64,000 bases of DNA from Reticulitermes speratus (GCA_021186555.1 JAJKFL010000011.1:31669611-31733610), one strand, 5' to 3'; numbered from the stretch's first letter, positions 24,100 to 36,325 are shown. Numbers and translations: made by a program. Notes: generated by a model from the letters alone, not told the origin.

Positions 24100-25435
24100 A
24101 GATACGAAGTACTGGCGTGCTTTATAGAAGACCTTACTTACACGAAGTACTGGCATGCTTTATAGAAGACCTTACTTACACGAAGTACTGGCATGCTTTA
24201 TAGAAGGCCTTACTTACACGAAGTACTGGCATGCTTTATAGAAGGCCTTACTTACACGAAGTACTGGCATGCTTTATAGAAGACCTTACTTACACGAAGT
24301 ACTGGCATGCTTTATAGAAGGCCTTACTTACACGAAGTACTGGCATGCTTTATAGAAGACCTTACTTACACGAAGTACTGGCATGCTTTATAGAAGGCCT
24401 TACTTACACGAAGTACTGGCGTGCTTTATAGAAGGCCTTACTTACACGAAGTACTGGCATGCTTTATAGAAGGCCTTACTTACACGAAGTACTGGCATGC
24501 TTTATAGAAGACCTTACTTACACGAAGTACTGGCATGCTATATAGAAGGCCTTACTTACACGAAGTACTGGCATGCTTTATAGAAGGCCTTACTTACACG
24601 AAGTACTGGCATGCTTTATAGAAGACCTTACTTACACGAAGTACTGGCATGCTTTATAGAAGGCCTTACTTACACGAAGTACTGGCATGCTTTATAGAAG
24701 ACCTTACTTACACGAAGTACTGGCATGCTTTATAGAAGACCTTACTTACACGAAGTACTGGCATGCTTTATAGAAGACCTTACTTACACGAAGTACTGGC
24801 ATGCTTTGTAGAAGACCTTACTTACACGAAGTACTGGCATGCTTTATAGAAGACCTTACTTACACGAAGTACTGGCATGCTTTATAGAAGACCTTACTTA
24901 CACGAAGTACTGGCATGCTTTATAGAAGACCTTACTTACACGAAGTACTGGCATGCTTTATAGAAGGCCTTACTTACACGAAGTACTGGCATGCTTTATA
25001 GAAGGCCTTACTTACACGAAGTACTGGCATGCTTTATAGAAGACCTTACTTACACGAAGTACTGGCATGCTTTATAGAAGACCTTACTTACACGAAGTAC
25101 TGGCATGCTTTATAGAAGGCCTTACTTACACGAAGTACTGGCATGCTTTATAGAAGGCCTTACTTACACGAAGTACTGGCATGCTTTATAGAAGGCCTTA
25201 CTTACACGAAGTACTGGCATGCTTTATAGAAGACCTTACTTACACGAAGTACTGGCATGCTTTATAGAAGGCCTTACTTACACGAAGTACTGGCATGCTT
25301 TATAGAAGGCCTTACTTACACAAAGTACTGGCATGCTTTATAGAAGGCCTTACTTACACGAAGTACTGGCATGCTTTATAGAAGACCTTACTTACACGAA
25401 GTACTGGCATGCTTTATAGAAGACCTTACTTACAC
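24100..25435. repeat. 38-bp minisatellite, about 35 units
   Basis: Unit ACACGAAGTACTGGCATGC plus TTTATAGAAGRCCTTACTT. The single common variant is A or G in GAAGRCC; rare variants include GGCGTGC at the first unit and near 24,420, CTATATAG at 24,538 and ACACAAAG at 25,318. Exact 38-bp periodicity over 1.3 kb indicates recent expansion. No spacers, so not CRISPR. Confidence 0.95.
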
Positions 25436-25933
25436 AATTAAAATAAATAAAATGTTTGAGGAAAGACAATTCCTTAATATGTTACTACTTCAGAGTTGTC
25501 ACACGTTAACCCTCAAAACTCGGTAAGTACTACATATTTCACCTGGCTGAACATTCAAAAGTTCGTAATTTTTCACACATTTGTTTGGGCATGTGTGTTT
25601 TGTATGATTCTAAAAATAAACGGCAACCAATTCCACGAAAAGCATTAACCAATTGATATTTGTAAAAGAAAAAAGCCTACTTACTGGAATGGGAAATTAA
25701 TTTTAAAATATAATTTGGATTTTTTTTTAAATATTAAGCTTTATTTTCTTTGTTGGTTTAATACATCGAGACTCTTCTTACAGGTATCAAGTTGTTCCTT
25801 ACACCAACTTCATTTGAATTCAAAAATGATATACTCAAGTGACTGTGATGTATACAATACCTTGATGTGTAGCTGTAGTGAAAAGTAGGTTGTAGCAACC
25901 AAAAAAGAAACACTACCATCATAGTCGCTCTAT
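25436..25933. other. No feature seen
   Basis: AT-rich sequence between the 38-bp array and the LINE. The LINE 3' end should lie somewhere here but I could not fix a poly-A tail or target duplication. Confidence 0.5.
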
Positions 25934-28625
25934 TTAGAGCAGCATATGTTTTGTCCGTTTGTGTTTATAACGCCTATACATGTCCATAAGGTCATGGAGA
26001 CAGTAGTTTCCTATGTCGCCAATCAATGGATTCGGATGATGCAGGCAGTGGGCATAAAACCTCGCTGCAAGATGATGGACACATGTTTGAAGAACGTCAA
26101 CTCCTAAGGTACTATGGAGGAGGGGGATGGGAGTGTTACGAGGAGAGTTCGAGATAACCCGTAAACATTTGTTTTGTACTGTTTGAAGGGTGCGAAAATT
26201 TGTAGCGCTGGTTGAACACCAGACTGGGGCCGCGTATGTTAGTGTAGATCTGATAGAAGCCCGGTACAGCTGAAGCTTTGTGTTCACTGTTAGCGTGGAA
26301 TCCCTGGCTAGGAGGGGAAATATGTTCGCCAAGTAGCCTAGCGCAGTGTGAGTCGTTCTCCTGACGTGCGTTGTGAAGGTAAGAGTAGGAGTTAAATGTA
26401 GTCCCAAGTATTTGACTTCGGTTGACCATGGAATCTCCTGTTCATCTATACAGAGTCTTGCAGGGGGGCCTTCTCTTGGTGAAAATGATAGCTTCCGTCT
26501 TGGTGGTATTTACCCGGAGCCGCCATCTCTTAAAGTACTTTATGATCCGGTCCACTGCTAGGTTGAGCCTGCGAGCGATAGTATCCGTGCGCCAGGACTG
26601 CGTGAGTAGTGCTGTATCGTCTGCATAGAGAGCCAGTTGGACATGTGGGATGCGTGGAATATCAGATATGTATAACGTAAAAAGAATGGGAGATAGGACA
26701 GCACCCTGCGGGAGCCCGGCTAGTTGTATTCTACAGGAAGAGGGTGCTTCGTCTACGACCACCACAAATGAGCGGTCTGTGAGGTATGAATGGAGAAAGG
26801 CGATTAGATATGCCGGGAAGTTGTATTTGATGAGTTTGCTGAGCAGACCCCGGGTCCATACTGTATCGTACGCCTTTTCTATATCCAGCAGTACCATGCC
26901 CGTATGTTTTTTGATATTATACCATGCGTGATGTGGTAAACAATTCGTGCCAGTTGCGCAACGGTTGAATGACGTTTTCGGAAACCGAATTGCTCATTCG
27001 GAATAAGACTATTCCTACGTGCATGTCCGTCCAGGCGTTGTAATATCACCCGTTCCAGTAGTTTGCTCAGTGCGCTAAGGAGACTGATTGGTCTGTATGA
27101 GTCTGGGTTAGCTGGAGGCTTCTGATGCTTCCGGGTGGCTATAACTTTGGCCTGTTTCCATGTCCTCGGGAAATGGCCGAGGGTCAATGCGGAGTTAAAT
27201 AATGTGGCCAGATGACTTATTGTGGCTGTAGGAAAGTGACGCATCAAGCAGGGTGTTATTCCGTTCTCACCCGGGGCCGTGCGGCGTTTAAGGGATGAGA
27301 TATATTTTCGTATTTCCGTGATGGTGACGTGAGGAAAGTCTGAGACGCCGAGCCTATGTCGTTTGATAAACGTATGAAGCACACGATCCACTCCTCTAGA
27401 GGGGGGCGTAGATTCCATCGGTATTGTTTGACTGTGAATGCGCTCAAACCTGTCGGCGAGTATTTCTGCTTTGTCTGCAGCTGTGTATATCTGCACTCCG
27501 TTGTCGAACAAGGGCGGGATGGGGGCGGGTGGGTTTTGAAAGTATCTCACTATTTTCCATAATGTCGCTTTTTGTGGATGTAGTGTTCCCAGAAAAGTGG
27601 TCCACTTTTCATTTTGATACCTTTGAAGGAGGGCTGCGACCAGCAGGTTGAGGATGGAGTGACGTATAGCAAACACGTGTAGTCGAGATCTCTGAAATCG
27701 CCGGCGGATGTAGTTTCGGAACTTCACAATCGCTCCGATGGACGGTGGAAAACAGATATGCTGCCGTTTGATTTCTTTCCTCGGTATAGCTGCAGCCGCC
27801 GCCTGTAATACCGATGCCGTAAAGTAGTGTACTGCCCTGTCGAGATCTGTATCATTGCGGATGTGGGGGCGTTGAGCGAGAAAGTGGTTTAACCGTGAGC
27901 GGTAAAGAGGCCAGTTTGCTTGTCCATAATCCAGGACCGTTCGATTCTCTTTTGTCCTATGATGGGCACGTAGTTTACACACTACCGGGTTGTGATCTGA
28001 TTATAATGCCGGTATGGAGTGGGGTGTCGACATGTGGCACCCTCGTGATAGGGTAATATCAAGGACACTGCCCTGCCCCCGGGGATGCACATATGTAGGG
28101 AGTTCCGGGGGATAGATTGTCACCGATCGTTCTATACAGTAGTCCAGCAGTACTCTACCGTTCCTGTTTGTTGTGGTACAGTTCCAAGCCGCGTGTTTAC
28201 TATTGAAATCGCCAAGGAGGACGACCGGGCTTTCGTTGGAGAAAACTGTCTCCAGATCTTCGCGGCAGAGCGTATTGCCTGGAGGATTGTACCCCGAGCC
28301 GATCAGTATCCGCTGTCGCTGTGGAAGATGGATATATACCGCCACCGTTTCTAGTGTTGATGTTTCAGGTAGAATAAAGTGGTCGCGCCTTACTCAGTGT
28401 TTTACGAGTAGCATGACGCCTCCCCCGTGTTGATTCCTATCTGTCCGATAGATGTTGAATCCAGGGGCAGAGAATTTGCGTTTTGAATTGAGTTTTGTTT
28501 CACATACGGCTGCCACATCGATATTATTGAGATTTAAGAAGTGCAATAACTCTGTTTTTCTCAGTGCGATGGAATTTGCGTTCCAGTGTAGTAGTCTTAG
28601 ATTTCGGCTTACGGAGATTGCGTAA
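25934..28625 (-). pseudogene. Jockey-like LINE ORF2 (endonuclease + reverse transcriptase), broken
   Basis: On the minus strand the order is apurinic endonuclease (LRLLHWNANSI near 28,590, VCETKL, then VVLLGDFNSKHAAWN near 28,220), reverse transcriptase (SYRPISLLSALSKLLERVIL; LLDIEKAYDTVW; catalytic LALYADDTALL near 26,630) and a C-terminal region ending in the 25.93-kb stop. These are the conserved blocks of Jockey-clade LINEs, which copy themselves by target-primed reverse transcription. The copy cannot be functional: in-frame stops lie after LLVKH (near 28,397) and after IPAL (28,001), and frameshifts lie near 26,900 and 26,430. All catalytic blocks are still recognisable, so decay is moderate. 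Confidence 0.92.
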
Positions 28626-29960
28626 AGAACCCCATTATGGTGTCTACGATGATCAGTGTTTTATCCATCGGGTTTTGTGCGGCCTGAAGTTGATTTGCCA
28701 GCGTTCGCAGAGCTACACATACCCGTTGTAGATTCAGTGTGGAGAGAATCGATTTGAGAGATTCGATTATCGAAGGTAATGTTTGGGTGTCCTGTGGACT
28801 AGGTTGTTTTGATGTCACTTGAGCCCAAGTTGGAGCTTGGCGTTTTGCCTCGGGCTGAAGTCGAAGCGGCGGAAACTGCGATTGTGTCAGTGGTTGGTGA
28901 TTGGTTCTGGTCGATGGACGAGGCAGTCGGCGGTTTCGCGATTCCAGTTGTTTAATGTACACCGGACATCCCGTATGATTTGCCGGATGTTCCACTCCGC
29001 AGTTCACGCATTTGGGTGGGGCTGTAGCTGGCTTCTGGCAGTCCTGCGTTGAATGTGATTTGTCGCATTTGACGCATCTGGTTGGACGGCCACAGTAGGC
29101 AGAAGAATGACCAAACTGTTGACACTTAAAGCATTGCTGGATCGGTCTCGGATTTTTGTACTTATCCCATTGGACGATACAGTGACATATGTTTGTGATC
29201 TTATACACTTCACGGAGGTCCGTGCTGGTCTGGAAAGTGACTATAAACACAGGATATTATGTTGAACCTGCGCCGTTGACTTATCCGTTCGGACAATTTG
29301 CCTTATTTTTTCCACTTTTAGGTTTTTGAGTTCCAGCTCTTGCTGAATTTCCTCCACTTCGACTGTAGGCGAAACCCCCTTCAGGGCCACTCTCGGTTGT
29401 ACCTCCGTTGGAAGTGGGTACGTGTGATATGCTAAATTAGCCTTTTTAATTTCTTGAAGTAGGATGTTATAGTCTCCTTCTGTTTTCGTGTATAGTAATA
29501 ACCTATTTAACTTGGCTTTTACTTCTACAGGTGATGTTAGTTTTTCATTTAATGTTTTGAGTGTGGTTGAATGATGGGTCAGATAACTATACTATTGGAG
29601 GAATCCTGGACTTACGTTTTGGGGTTGAAGTCATTGATTCGGTGTTCTCTGTTTCGGAGGCACTGTCTGATAAAACTTCGAAGTAGTTAGGGGATTCAAA
29701 TGAAGTCCCTGCTTCGTCCTCATGTTGTCGTCTGCCTCGTTTCCTTTTGGATCCCTGGTCGGGACGGTAGTCTGGAGGCATTACTCCCTCTAGCCTCATT
29801 TTGCCCACTTCACTTGCACTATCTATCACTAGGTACTGGTCCCGGCGTACAATCACTCGATTGCCGCCGGCACTTTGAAACACAACACACCACTCCCACT
29901 AGCACTCGTCAAGCACAGCATATCGTACGTCCTACCAGTTACACTGCTACCGACGAACTC
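28609..29960 (-). pseudogene. Jockey-like LINE ORF1 (gag-like zinc-knuckle protein), broken
   Basis: From the 5' end: a charged N-terminal region (RLEGVMPPDYRPDQGSKRKR), an RNA-binding PRE_C2HC-type segment (AYHTYPLPTE, VEEIQQELELKNLKVEKIRQ), then three zinc knuckles (CFKCQQFGHSSAYC, CVKCDKSHSTQDC, CVNCGVEHPANHTGC). The proline- and glutamine-rich tail ends at 28,609, where ORF2 starts in an overlapping frame. A stop after PPIV (29,587) and a frameshift near 29,250 break it. Such proteins bind element RNA in the ribonucleoprotein. The 5' boundary near 29,960 is estimated from the last family-like sequence. Confidence 0.88.
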
Positions 29961-30668
29961 CATAATTTGGATTAAGTTTATGCTTAAAACAGTTGAAACA
30001 TATGTTTTTTGACAACATAGAAATATCACCGGAAATTAGAGAATGGATGGAAATAAGACACCTAAAAAACACACACATATGCTTCTCCAGGAAAAACTTA
30101 CAAATATGTGGAAGCAGACTGGGCCCTCAGTTTCACTTCCCAAATTTGGAAAATGCTTCTAAGTGCAAAATTTGTGGGGAAAACAAAAAAAAAGATTACA
30201 TTCGTGAAACTACAAATATTTTGACGCTGCTTGACCCACATAATTATTTCTCCTTCTGATTTCGAAATTTAAATGAGAATACCAAAATTATAAATCTTAC
30301 TCTCATAAATCTGACGCGAAAGCAAATTATTTTTAACCGGTCAAAAACCCTTTAAAAATTGAATGAAAAAATTTGGTAATTCCCAATATGGTTTCAACGG
30401 ACAACTCTTCCACTATTTCAACATTGTACAGTACAAAGCTTGAAGGATGCTTTGAAATCAAGATTGCCAAAAATGTGCGCGTTCCAGCATTATTCGCCAA
30501 AAGTTGAGACTACAATACTGACTGAAGCGTAAGTACCTTCCGATACACTTTATTTCTGTCATTTCTTGTCTTCTGCTTAATCATTAGCAATGACTGATAT
30601 TCAAGCATATCTCACATTGTATATCATAAGCCGCACTTTCTTATCATGTACTGTATCAAATATATATA
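29961..30668. other. No feature seen
   Basis: AT-rich sequence with no recognisable coding region. It ends in a TATATATA run that is the target side of the mariner-like element. Confidence 0.5.
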
Positions 30669-31267
30669 CAGGTCATACACAAAATAATGGTGCGGTTTCA
30701 AAAGTGAATAAGAAATTTATGTCTCAAATTACATGGGCACAACATACACCGTCAGCGGCGGCAATTGTCCAAGTTTCTCATGCGCTACCAGCAGTTCGCT
30801 TCTCATGCTTACTGCTTACCCCATTTTACAGGAATATACGAGTGCTTCTCAATCGTGTTCTTCCACAGCGCTGGATCGGACGTGCTGCTGCAAATGGAGA
30901 CAAGAACCTTCTCCCTTGGCCACCCCGTTCGCCAGATCTTACACCGTGCGATTTCTTTCTTTGGGGGTTCGTTAAAGACAGCGTTTATGCACACCATTGC
31001 CCATGTCCATCCATGAAATTCGTGATCGGATAACGCATGCACTGCAGGCAATTACAGCGGACATGCTACACCGGGTCTGGGATGAGTTTGATTACCGTGT
31101 GGATGTGTGTCGTGTGACCCAGGGTGCACACATTGAAGGATTGTAATTACCAAATGAGAAACTTGGACATGTTGCCGCCGCTGACGGTGTATGTTGTGCC
31201 CGTGTAAGTTGTGAAATACATTTTTTATTCACTTTTGAAACCGCACCATTCTTCTGTGTATGCCCTA
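30669..31267 (+). mobile_element. Mariner/Tc1-like element with long inverted repeats, internally deleted
   Basis: Terminal inverted repeats of about 115 bp begin GGTCATACACAAAATAATGG and, on the other strand, GGGCATACACAGAAGAATGG, flanked by TATA. Between them only the C-terminal end of a transposase is left: LPQRWIGRA, then WPPRSPDLTPCDFFLWGFVK, and, after a frameshift near 31,005, VWDEFDYRVDVCRVTQGAHI with a stop near 31,146. The PRSPDLTPCDFFLWG block holds the third catalytic-region signature of the DDE/D transposases. A 5'-truncated copy is at 45,505-45,800. Confidence 0.88.
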
Positions 31268-31499
31268 TAATATATATATATATTCTGGGCGACTGAAATA
31301 CGAGGACATTAAAATATTTGGGATATAATATTTACTACCAAAGGGAAGGTAACGTTATGAAGTTAGAAGAGTTTAGCAACTACTGATCATTCAAAAATAC
31401 ATTGAAAATTAATGTAACTCATAGCAACACGCAGCATTAGCTGCATGATTTCCTTTTAAGGTAGTGTAGTTTGCACACTGATACAAAGTAATAAAAAAA

Positions 31500-31795
31500 G
31501 CATGCCATGGCTCAGGCGGTTAGCCTCCGGCCTCCCACCGCGGAGGCCCAGGTTCGATCCCCGGGTCAGTCCATGTGGGATTTGTGGTGGACAAAGTGGC
31601 ACTGGGACAGGTTATTCTCTCGAGTACTTCGGGTATTCCCTGTCAATTTCATTCCACCGATGCTCCGTTACTTGGAAAAATGAAAAAACCTGATCACATT
31701 TGTCTCCATCTTCTTCACAAGGGTTGCACAGTAAGCCTTAAGGCTGCGGTGCGTTCGTAGCTTCTGCTGCGGGGCCTGAAAAAACAATCCACAGA
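31500..31795 (+). mobile_element. tRNA-derived SINE, family C
   Basis: Head with box A TGGCTCAGGCGGTTAG and box B CAGGTTCGATCCC, body GGGATTTGTGGTGGACAAAG, GCACAGTAAGCCTTAAGG and GTGCGTTCGTAGCTTCTGC. Copies: 46,031-46,325 (full) and 44,922-45,140 (3' part). Confidence 0.9.
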
Positions 31796-31854
31796 GATGG
31801 AAATTTTGACATATGGCAAGGCACACTCTTCTGTGCCACAACAAGTCCTACGGT

Positions 31855-33030
31855 TTATTCATTCTGTATTCTGTCTTAAGAGAGGTCCATAGCCTCTTCA
31901 TTCTGTATACTGTCTTAAGAGAGGTCCTTAGCCTCTTCATTCTGTATTCTGTCTTAAGAGAGGTCCATAGCCTCTTCATTCTGTATTCTGTCTTAAGAGA
32001 GGTCCTTAGCCTCTTCATTCTGTATACTGTCTTAAGAGAGGTCCTTAGCCTCTTCATTCTGTATACTGTCTTAAGAGAGGTCCTTAGCCTCTTCATTCTG
32101 TAGTCTGTTAAGCTGAGGTCTGCGTCCCGTATTCTGTCTGAGGGCCTTATTCTATATCTGGTTTTAAAGGCAAGGCCCTCTTCTGTACTCAAAAGTCCAT
32201 AGGTTTTTCATTCTGTATTCTGTCTTAAGAGAGGTCCTTAGCCTCTTCATTCTGTATCTGTCTTAAGAGAGGTCCTAGCCTCTTCATTCTGTATCTGTCT
32301 TAAGAGAGGTCCATAGCCTCTTCATTCTGTAGTCTGTCTTAAGAGAGGTCCTTAGCCTCTTCATTCTGTATCTGTCTTAAGAGAGGTCCTAGCCTCTTCA
32401 TCTGTATACTGTCTTAAGAGAGGTCCTTAGCCTCTTCATTCTGTAGTCTGTCTTAAGAGAGGTCCATAGCCTCTTCATTCTGTAGTCTGTCTTAAGAGAG
32501 GTCCATAGCCTCTTCATTCTGTAGTCTGTCTTAAGAGAGGTCCATAGCCTCTTCATTCTGTATTCTGTCTTAAGAGAGGTCCATAGCCTCTTCATTCTGT
32601 AGTTCTGTCTTAAGAGAGGTCCATAGCCCTCATTCATAGTTCTTAGTTCTGTCTTAAGAGAGGTCCATAGCCTCTTCATTCTGTAGTCTGTCTTAAGAGA
32701 GGTCCATAGCCTCTTCATTCTGTAGTCTGTCTTAAGAGAGGTCCATAGCCTCTTCATTCTGTAGTCTGTCTTAAGAGAGGTCCATAGCCTCTTCATTCTG
32801 TAGTCTGTCTTAAGAGAGGTCCATAGCCTCTTCATTCTGTAGTCTGTCTTAAGAGAGGTCCATAGCCTCTTCATTCTTAGTCTGTCTTAAGAGAGGTCAT
32901 AGCTTTATTCTGTATCGTCTTAAGAGAGGTCCATAGCCCTCATTCTGTATCTGTCTAGAAGGTCATAGCTTCATTCTGTAGTCTGTCTTAAGAGAGGTCC
33001 TTAGCCTCTTCATTCTGTAGTCTGTCTTGC
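31855..33030 (-). repeat. 39-bp minisatellite derived from a LINE 3' end
   Basis: About 30 units of 39 bp (TCTTAAGAGAGGTCCATAGC plus CTCTTCATTCTGTAGTCTG). Units near 32,620-32,650 and 32,880-32,970 are damaged. On the minus strand a unit reads GYGPLLRQTTE then stop, which equals the last codons of the LINE whose preceding sequence lies at 33,031-33,110. The array therefore looks like repeated copies of that LINE's 3' terminus. Not a gene. Confidence 0.85.
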
Positions 33031-33115
33031 GACAGGTCCGTAGTCTCTTCCAAAGCGAGTTCTCCACAAAGTGCGATCTAGTGCTTCCTCTTTTAATTTC
33101 CAGTATCGTATCGTT
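33031..33115 (-). pseudogene. LINE ORF2 C-terminal stub before the 39-bp array
   Basis: The minus strand reads YWKLKEEALDRTLWRTRFG and continues into the repeat as YGPVARQTTE. It corresponds to the end of the protein also seen at 43,345-43,690. Repeated in copy 2 at 46,545-46,625. Confidence 0.7.
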
Positions 33116-33552
33116 TCCTAAAGTTATACAACCTCAATTTTTACAAACAAATAATTATTCCAAGCAATTCTATCTAAAAGGAAATCGTAAAATACCAACC
33201 AAAAGCAAAAGCACGATTTTGACGCAAAGCTGAAATGAAAGCTGAGAACGAGATAGTCAGCCTGTAAATGTGCAAACGTGGAGTTAACGTTTATAAGAAA
33301 GAGCTTCATTACTGTCATTCACTCGATCACGAAATGATTGATAATAATTACTCACACATTTTGAGTCATTCTTCATAAGAACCACAATAACTTCTGTCAA
33401 ACCCGCCAGACGTTTCATGTCTTAAATGACGTGTCTTAACGTCTGTAAATAACTTTCACATCTTTCATACACACAATAAACCAGACAATGACGTTCATAT
33501 ATTTGAACAGGTGATTATAATGACATAAATTTACCTATTGTCTAGGGCGCAA

Positions 33553-33585
33553 TATAAACCCCATCACAGCCAGGTTGGTCACCAG
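33553..33585 (+). promoter_or_regulatory. Core promoter of gene 2
   Basis: TATAAA at 33,553-33,558 and TCACC at 33,579-33,583, with the A 28 bp from the first T. Start codon 39 bp further. Confidence 0.65.
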
Positions 33586-33895
33586 AAGTTTACCCCAGCA
33601 CCAGAGTATACTTCGCATCATGGCTTCCAGAATCTTCTTTCTCGTGTTTGTGGCTCTTCTAACAACACAGGTTGGTATTAATGTCTATTACTTAAAATTA
33701 CTGCTGTAAGCCTGTCGAATAAACGGACCCAGGTTCGTAACAGAAGGCTTTTCGTACCACGACAACCTAAACTCGCCATGAATTGTTCGTAGGTACATGC
33801 ACACTGTTTTAACGAGTCTTCATATACAGCTCCGTAAGTGATGACATAACTAATTTTATTACACAGTGTATTATTTATTTATTTATATATCCTAT

Positions 33896-33917
33896 CTATC
33901 TATCTATCTATCTATTA

Positions 33918-33950
<33 letters not shown>

Positions 33951-34066
33951 CCTACCTATCTATCTATCTATCTATCTATCTACCTATCTATCTATCTATC
34001 TATCTATCTATATACCTATCTATCTATCTATCTATCTACTATCTATCTATCTATCTATCTATATAC

Positions 34067-34097
<31 letters not shown>

Positions 34098-34225
34098 CCT
34101 ATCTATCTACCTTTCTATCTATCTATCTATCTATCTACCTATCTATCTATCTATCTACCTATCTATCTATCTATCTACCTATCTACCTATATATCTATCT
34201 ATCTATCTAATCTATCTATCTATGT
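33896..34225. repeat. (TCTA)n microsatellite
   Basis: Over 300 bp of TCTA with TACC and TATA interruptions, in intron 1 of gene 2. The counterpart in copy 2 is at 47,395-47,735. It creates a long serine/tyrosine/leucine frame that is not a gene. Confidence 0.97.
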
Positions 34226-34573
34226 AATACCGCTATCAGTAGCCGGGAATATACAATTTAAAAACTAGGTTGATTTGTTAAGAACGCAGAGAAAATAATG
34301 TGGAAAGAAACGGCCGCTACCTGATTTAAATTACTACTTCTGCATTTTCCTGGAATGACTGAAGAAAACCATGAAAAAATCAGTCAATTTAACCGGTCAC
34401 GTGATTGAGATTTTAAAGTGAGACCAAATAAGAGAGCCCGTAACTCAGTGAAACACGGTAGTTCCGCAAATTGGCCATGAAATTCTGTATGCCTTTGTTT
34501 ATATATGTAAATGTATTTATGTGCAGTTTCTATGAAATAAGACCATTGCGGCCACCATACAGGCCTACGGCAG

Positions 34574-35170
34574 GTGGCATAGCTCAGTCGGTATAGTGAC
34601 TAGAACAGTGTTTCTCAAACTTTTCTGCTCGCGGACCCACTTTGGCTTCGAAAAATAACCACGGATCCTCACATCCTTGCTCACGTAAATAGTTTCAGGA
34701 TGATAGGTAACCAAAATTAAAGATTTATGTCTCAGAACTTATTTTAGATACATACGAATACATACCAGCAGCATACGTAACAATGCAGTGCATGATTTGA
34801 CCTTAACTAAACTGACTGTCCCTCGCGTCATGGGTACAGGAAGTTTCTCAATTAGGTGATCTAACTGTCATACGAAATTAATACGCCGTCAATTTAAGAA
34901 GTTTCGCGATTAATTTAAAAAAAAACATTATTCCTTTGATTTAAAGTAAGTAAACTTCAAAGTAGACATTACAGAAAAGTATCAACGGATCTCCTGGTAA
35001 CCACTGTACTAGACAATAGGTTGCAAGCATCCAACCTGACTCTGGGACCCACCCAAATTCCTGTTCAATAGTTATCGGAGGTAGAACGACCGGCTCGTGG
35101 AGCTAACCACTCACTTCCATCTACTGCCAAGATTAAGAATGCGTGGAGCTACACCTCTACTCCAAATATT
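34574..35170 (+). mobile_element. SINE family A interrupted by a hAT-like MITE
   Basis: The SINE head ATAGCTCAGTCGGTATAGTG stops at 34,605 and its body resumes at about 35,037 (TGGGACCCACCCAAATTCC, then GGAGCTACACCTCTACT). Between them lies the MITE at 34,606-35,006. A 55-bp piece with the box-B region present in copy 2 (about 49,055-49,110) is missing here. Confidence 0.7.
34606..35006. mobile_element. hAT-like MITE, ~401 bp
   Basis: Starts CAGTGTTTCTCAAAC and ends GGTAACCACTG; only CAGTG/CACTG is clearly inverted. It is flanked by GACTAGAA and TACTAGAC, six of eight bases equal, as expected for an old hAT 8-bp duplication. No transposase. Confidence 0.5.
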
Positions 35171-35388
35171 GCCTTGGTGATACTCACACGGACAATTCTA
35201 CCTTTTACCTCACAAGCCCATGTGCCCGTGCCGGCGGAATTTGTAACAGTAACAACAAAACACACAAGAGTATTGCCACACGCCCCGTCTAACTTTTTAA
35301 CTTCAATCTTAGTCCGCTTCAATAATATTACATTTAACCCACTTCAGTTCATTACCGAAATACCTAATGTCATTTCTGCTAACAACAA

Positions 35389-35930
35389 GCTGTCAATTTA
35401 TTTTATTACACCAACTAATGCACACGTAAAACCACTTTTTTGTAGTTTTTATTGTAAATTGTCACCCCTACACGTGTTTCGATCCTCGGATCATCGTCAG
35501 GTTTTTTTTTTAAAAAGCCACTATCACTTAATTGCATATTTTGAAGGGTCCAATAGCACTCATGTTTTAATATTTAGTTTTAAATATCTGAATTTTAAAA
35601 TTCATAAAACACTAAAACTTATGATTTATAAGTTAAAGTCACAGTTAAAATGTTTTGGTCAACGTCGTAGCTGTTGGTGTCAAGAATCGTGGTGTGGTGT
35701 CTGTGTGCGTATTGCTGTGCGTGTTGGTGTGTGGGTCGGTGTGTGCTGTCTGTCGTCTGGTGAAGTTTTTGATGATCCGAGGTTCGAAACACGTGTAGGG
35801 GTGACAATTTACAAAAAAAACTACACAAAGTGGTTTTACGTGTGCATTATTTGGTGTAAATAAAATAAATTGAATTAGTCAAAATGCACGGTGACAGCAA
35901 AATATAAAACAATATGTCAATTGGTACGAT
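35389..35930. mobile_element. Foldback element FB5 with hammerhead-like arms
   Basis: Arms share AATGCACACGTAAAACCACT and its complement, plus CACCCCTACACGTGTTTCGA and its complement. Left arm minus-strand motif 35,465-35,501: CTGACGA, stem II GATCC/GGATC around GA, GAAAC, ACGT, GTA; stem I is nearly absent. Right arm plus strand (about 35,768-35,805) has TTGATGA. The 3' tail AATGCACGGTGACAGC resembles the tail of the 48,477 element. Confidence 0.7.
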
Positions 35931-36050
35931 AGCATTCGAGCAAACGTAACGAGGCTCCAACGGGCAAATATCGAGCCAGAACACACAAGGCCTCGTAAAT
36001 GAATACATACAAAACCGTCTCTCTATAAAGTTGCCTAAGCTAACTCATCT

Positions 36051-36325
36051 TTAATCTATTTGAGACATTACGTTCTATTTTAACACACAACTACAATCAA
36101 CCAACCAATGAAACAATTTCAAAATTTATAACTCAATATTCTTAACGCTTCGAATAATTTTTATATATTTGTATATATTTTATATCAATATTGTTCTAAA
36201 TTTGAGATCTCAAATAAGTAATTACAGCTGTAAGTATTCCCTTTTTATATTCTTTATATTCAGCATAATGCTGGCTACCTAGCTGGCCGAAACATGTAGC
36301 TGATTTTAATTTTAATTTGTAAGGA
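36051..36325 (+). repeat. Single 273-bp unit with degenerate hammerhead-like motif
   Basis: Same sequence as the four tandem units at 50,141-51,232 in copy 2. The motif region reads CAGC, ATAATGC, TGGC...GCTGGCC, GAAACATGTAGCTG: stem I CAGC/GCTG, GAAAC and GTA are present, the CTGATGA core is not. Confidence 0.75.

Noticed and set aside
24100-25435. CRISPR-like regular direct repeats
   Set aside because: The whole 38-bp unit is repeated without unique spacers, and the context is a eukaryotic genome with no cas genes. It is a minisatellite.
30590-31033. 147-aa frame as a host gene
   Set aside because: Contains the end of a mariner/Tc1-type transposase between long inverted repeats; the upstream part is terminal repeat sequence.
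31848-32874. Repeat frames YRMKRLWTSLKTD on the minus strand
   Set aside because: 39-bp minisatellite read in a frame other than that of the source LINE; no gene.
33866-34210. 114-aa serine/tyrosine/leucine frame (and its twin at 47,369)
   Set aside because: Pure translation of a (TCTA)n microsatellite.
35174-35863. 229-aa plus-strand frame
   Set aside because: It spans a SINE tail and both arms of foldback FB5, so the frame is accidental.
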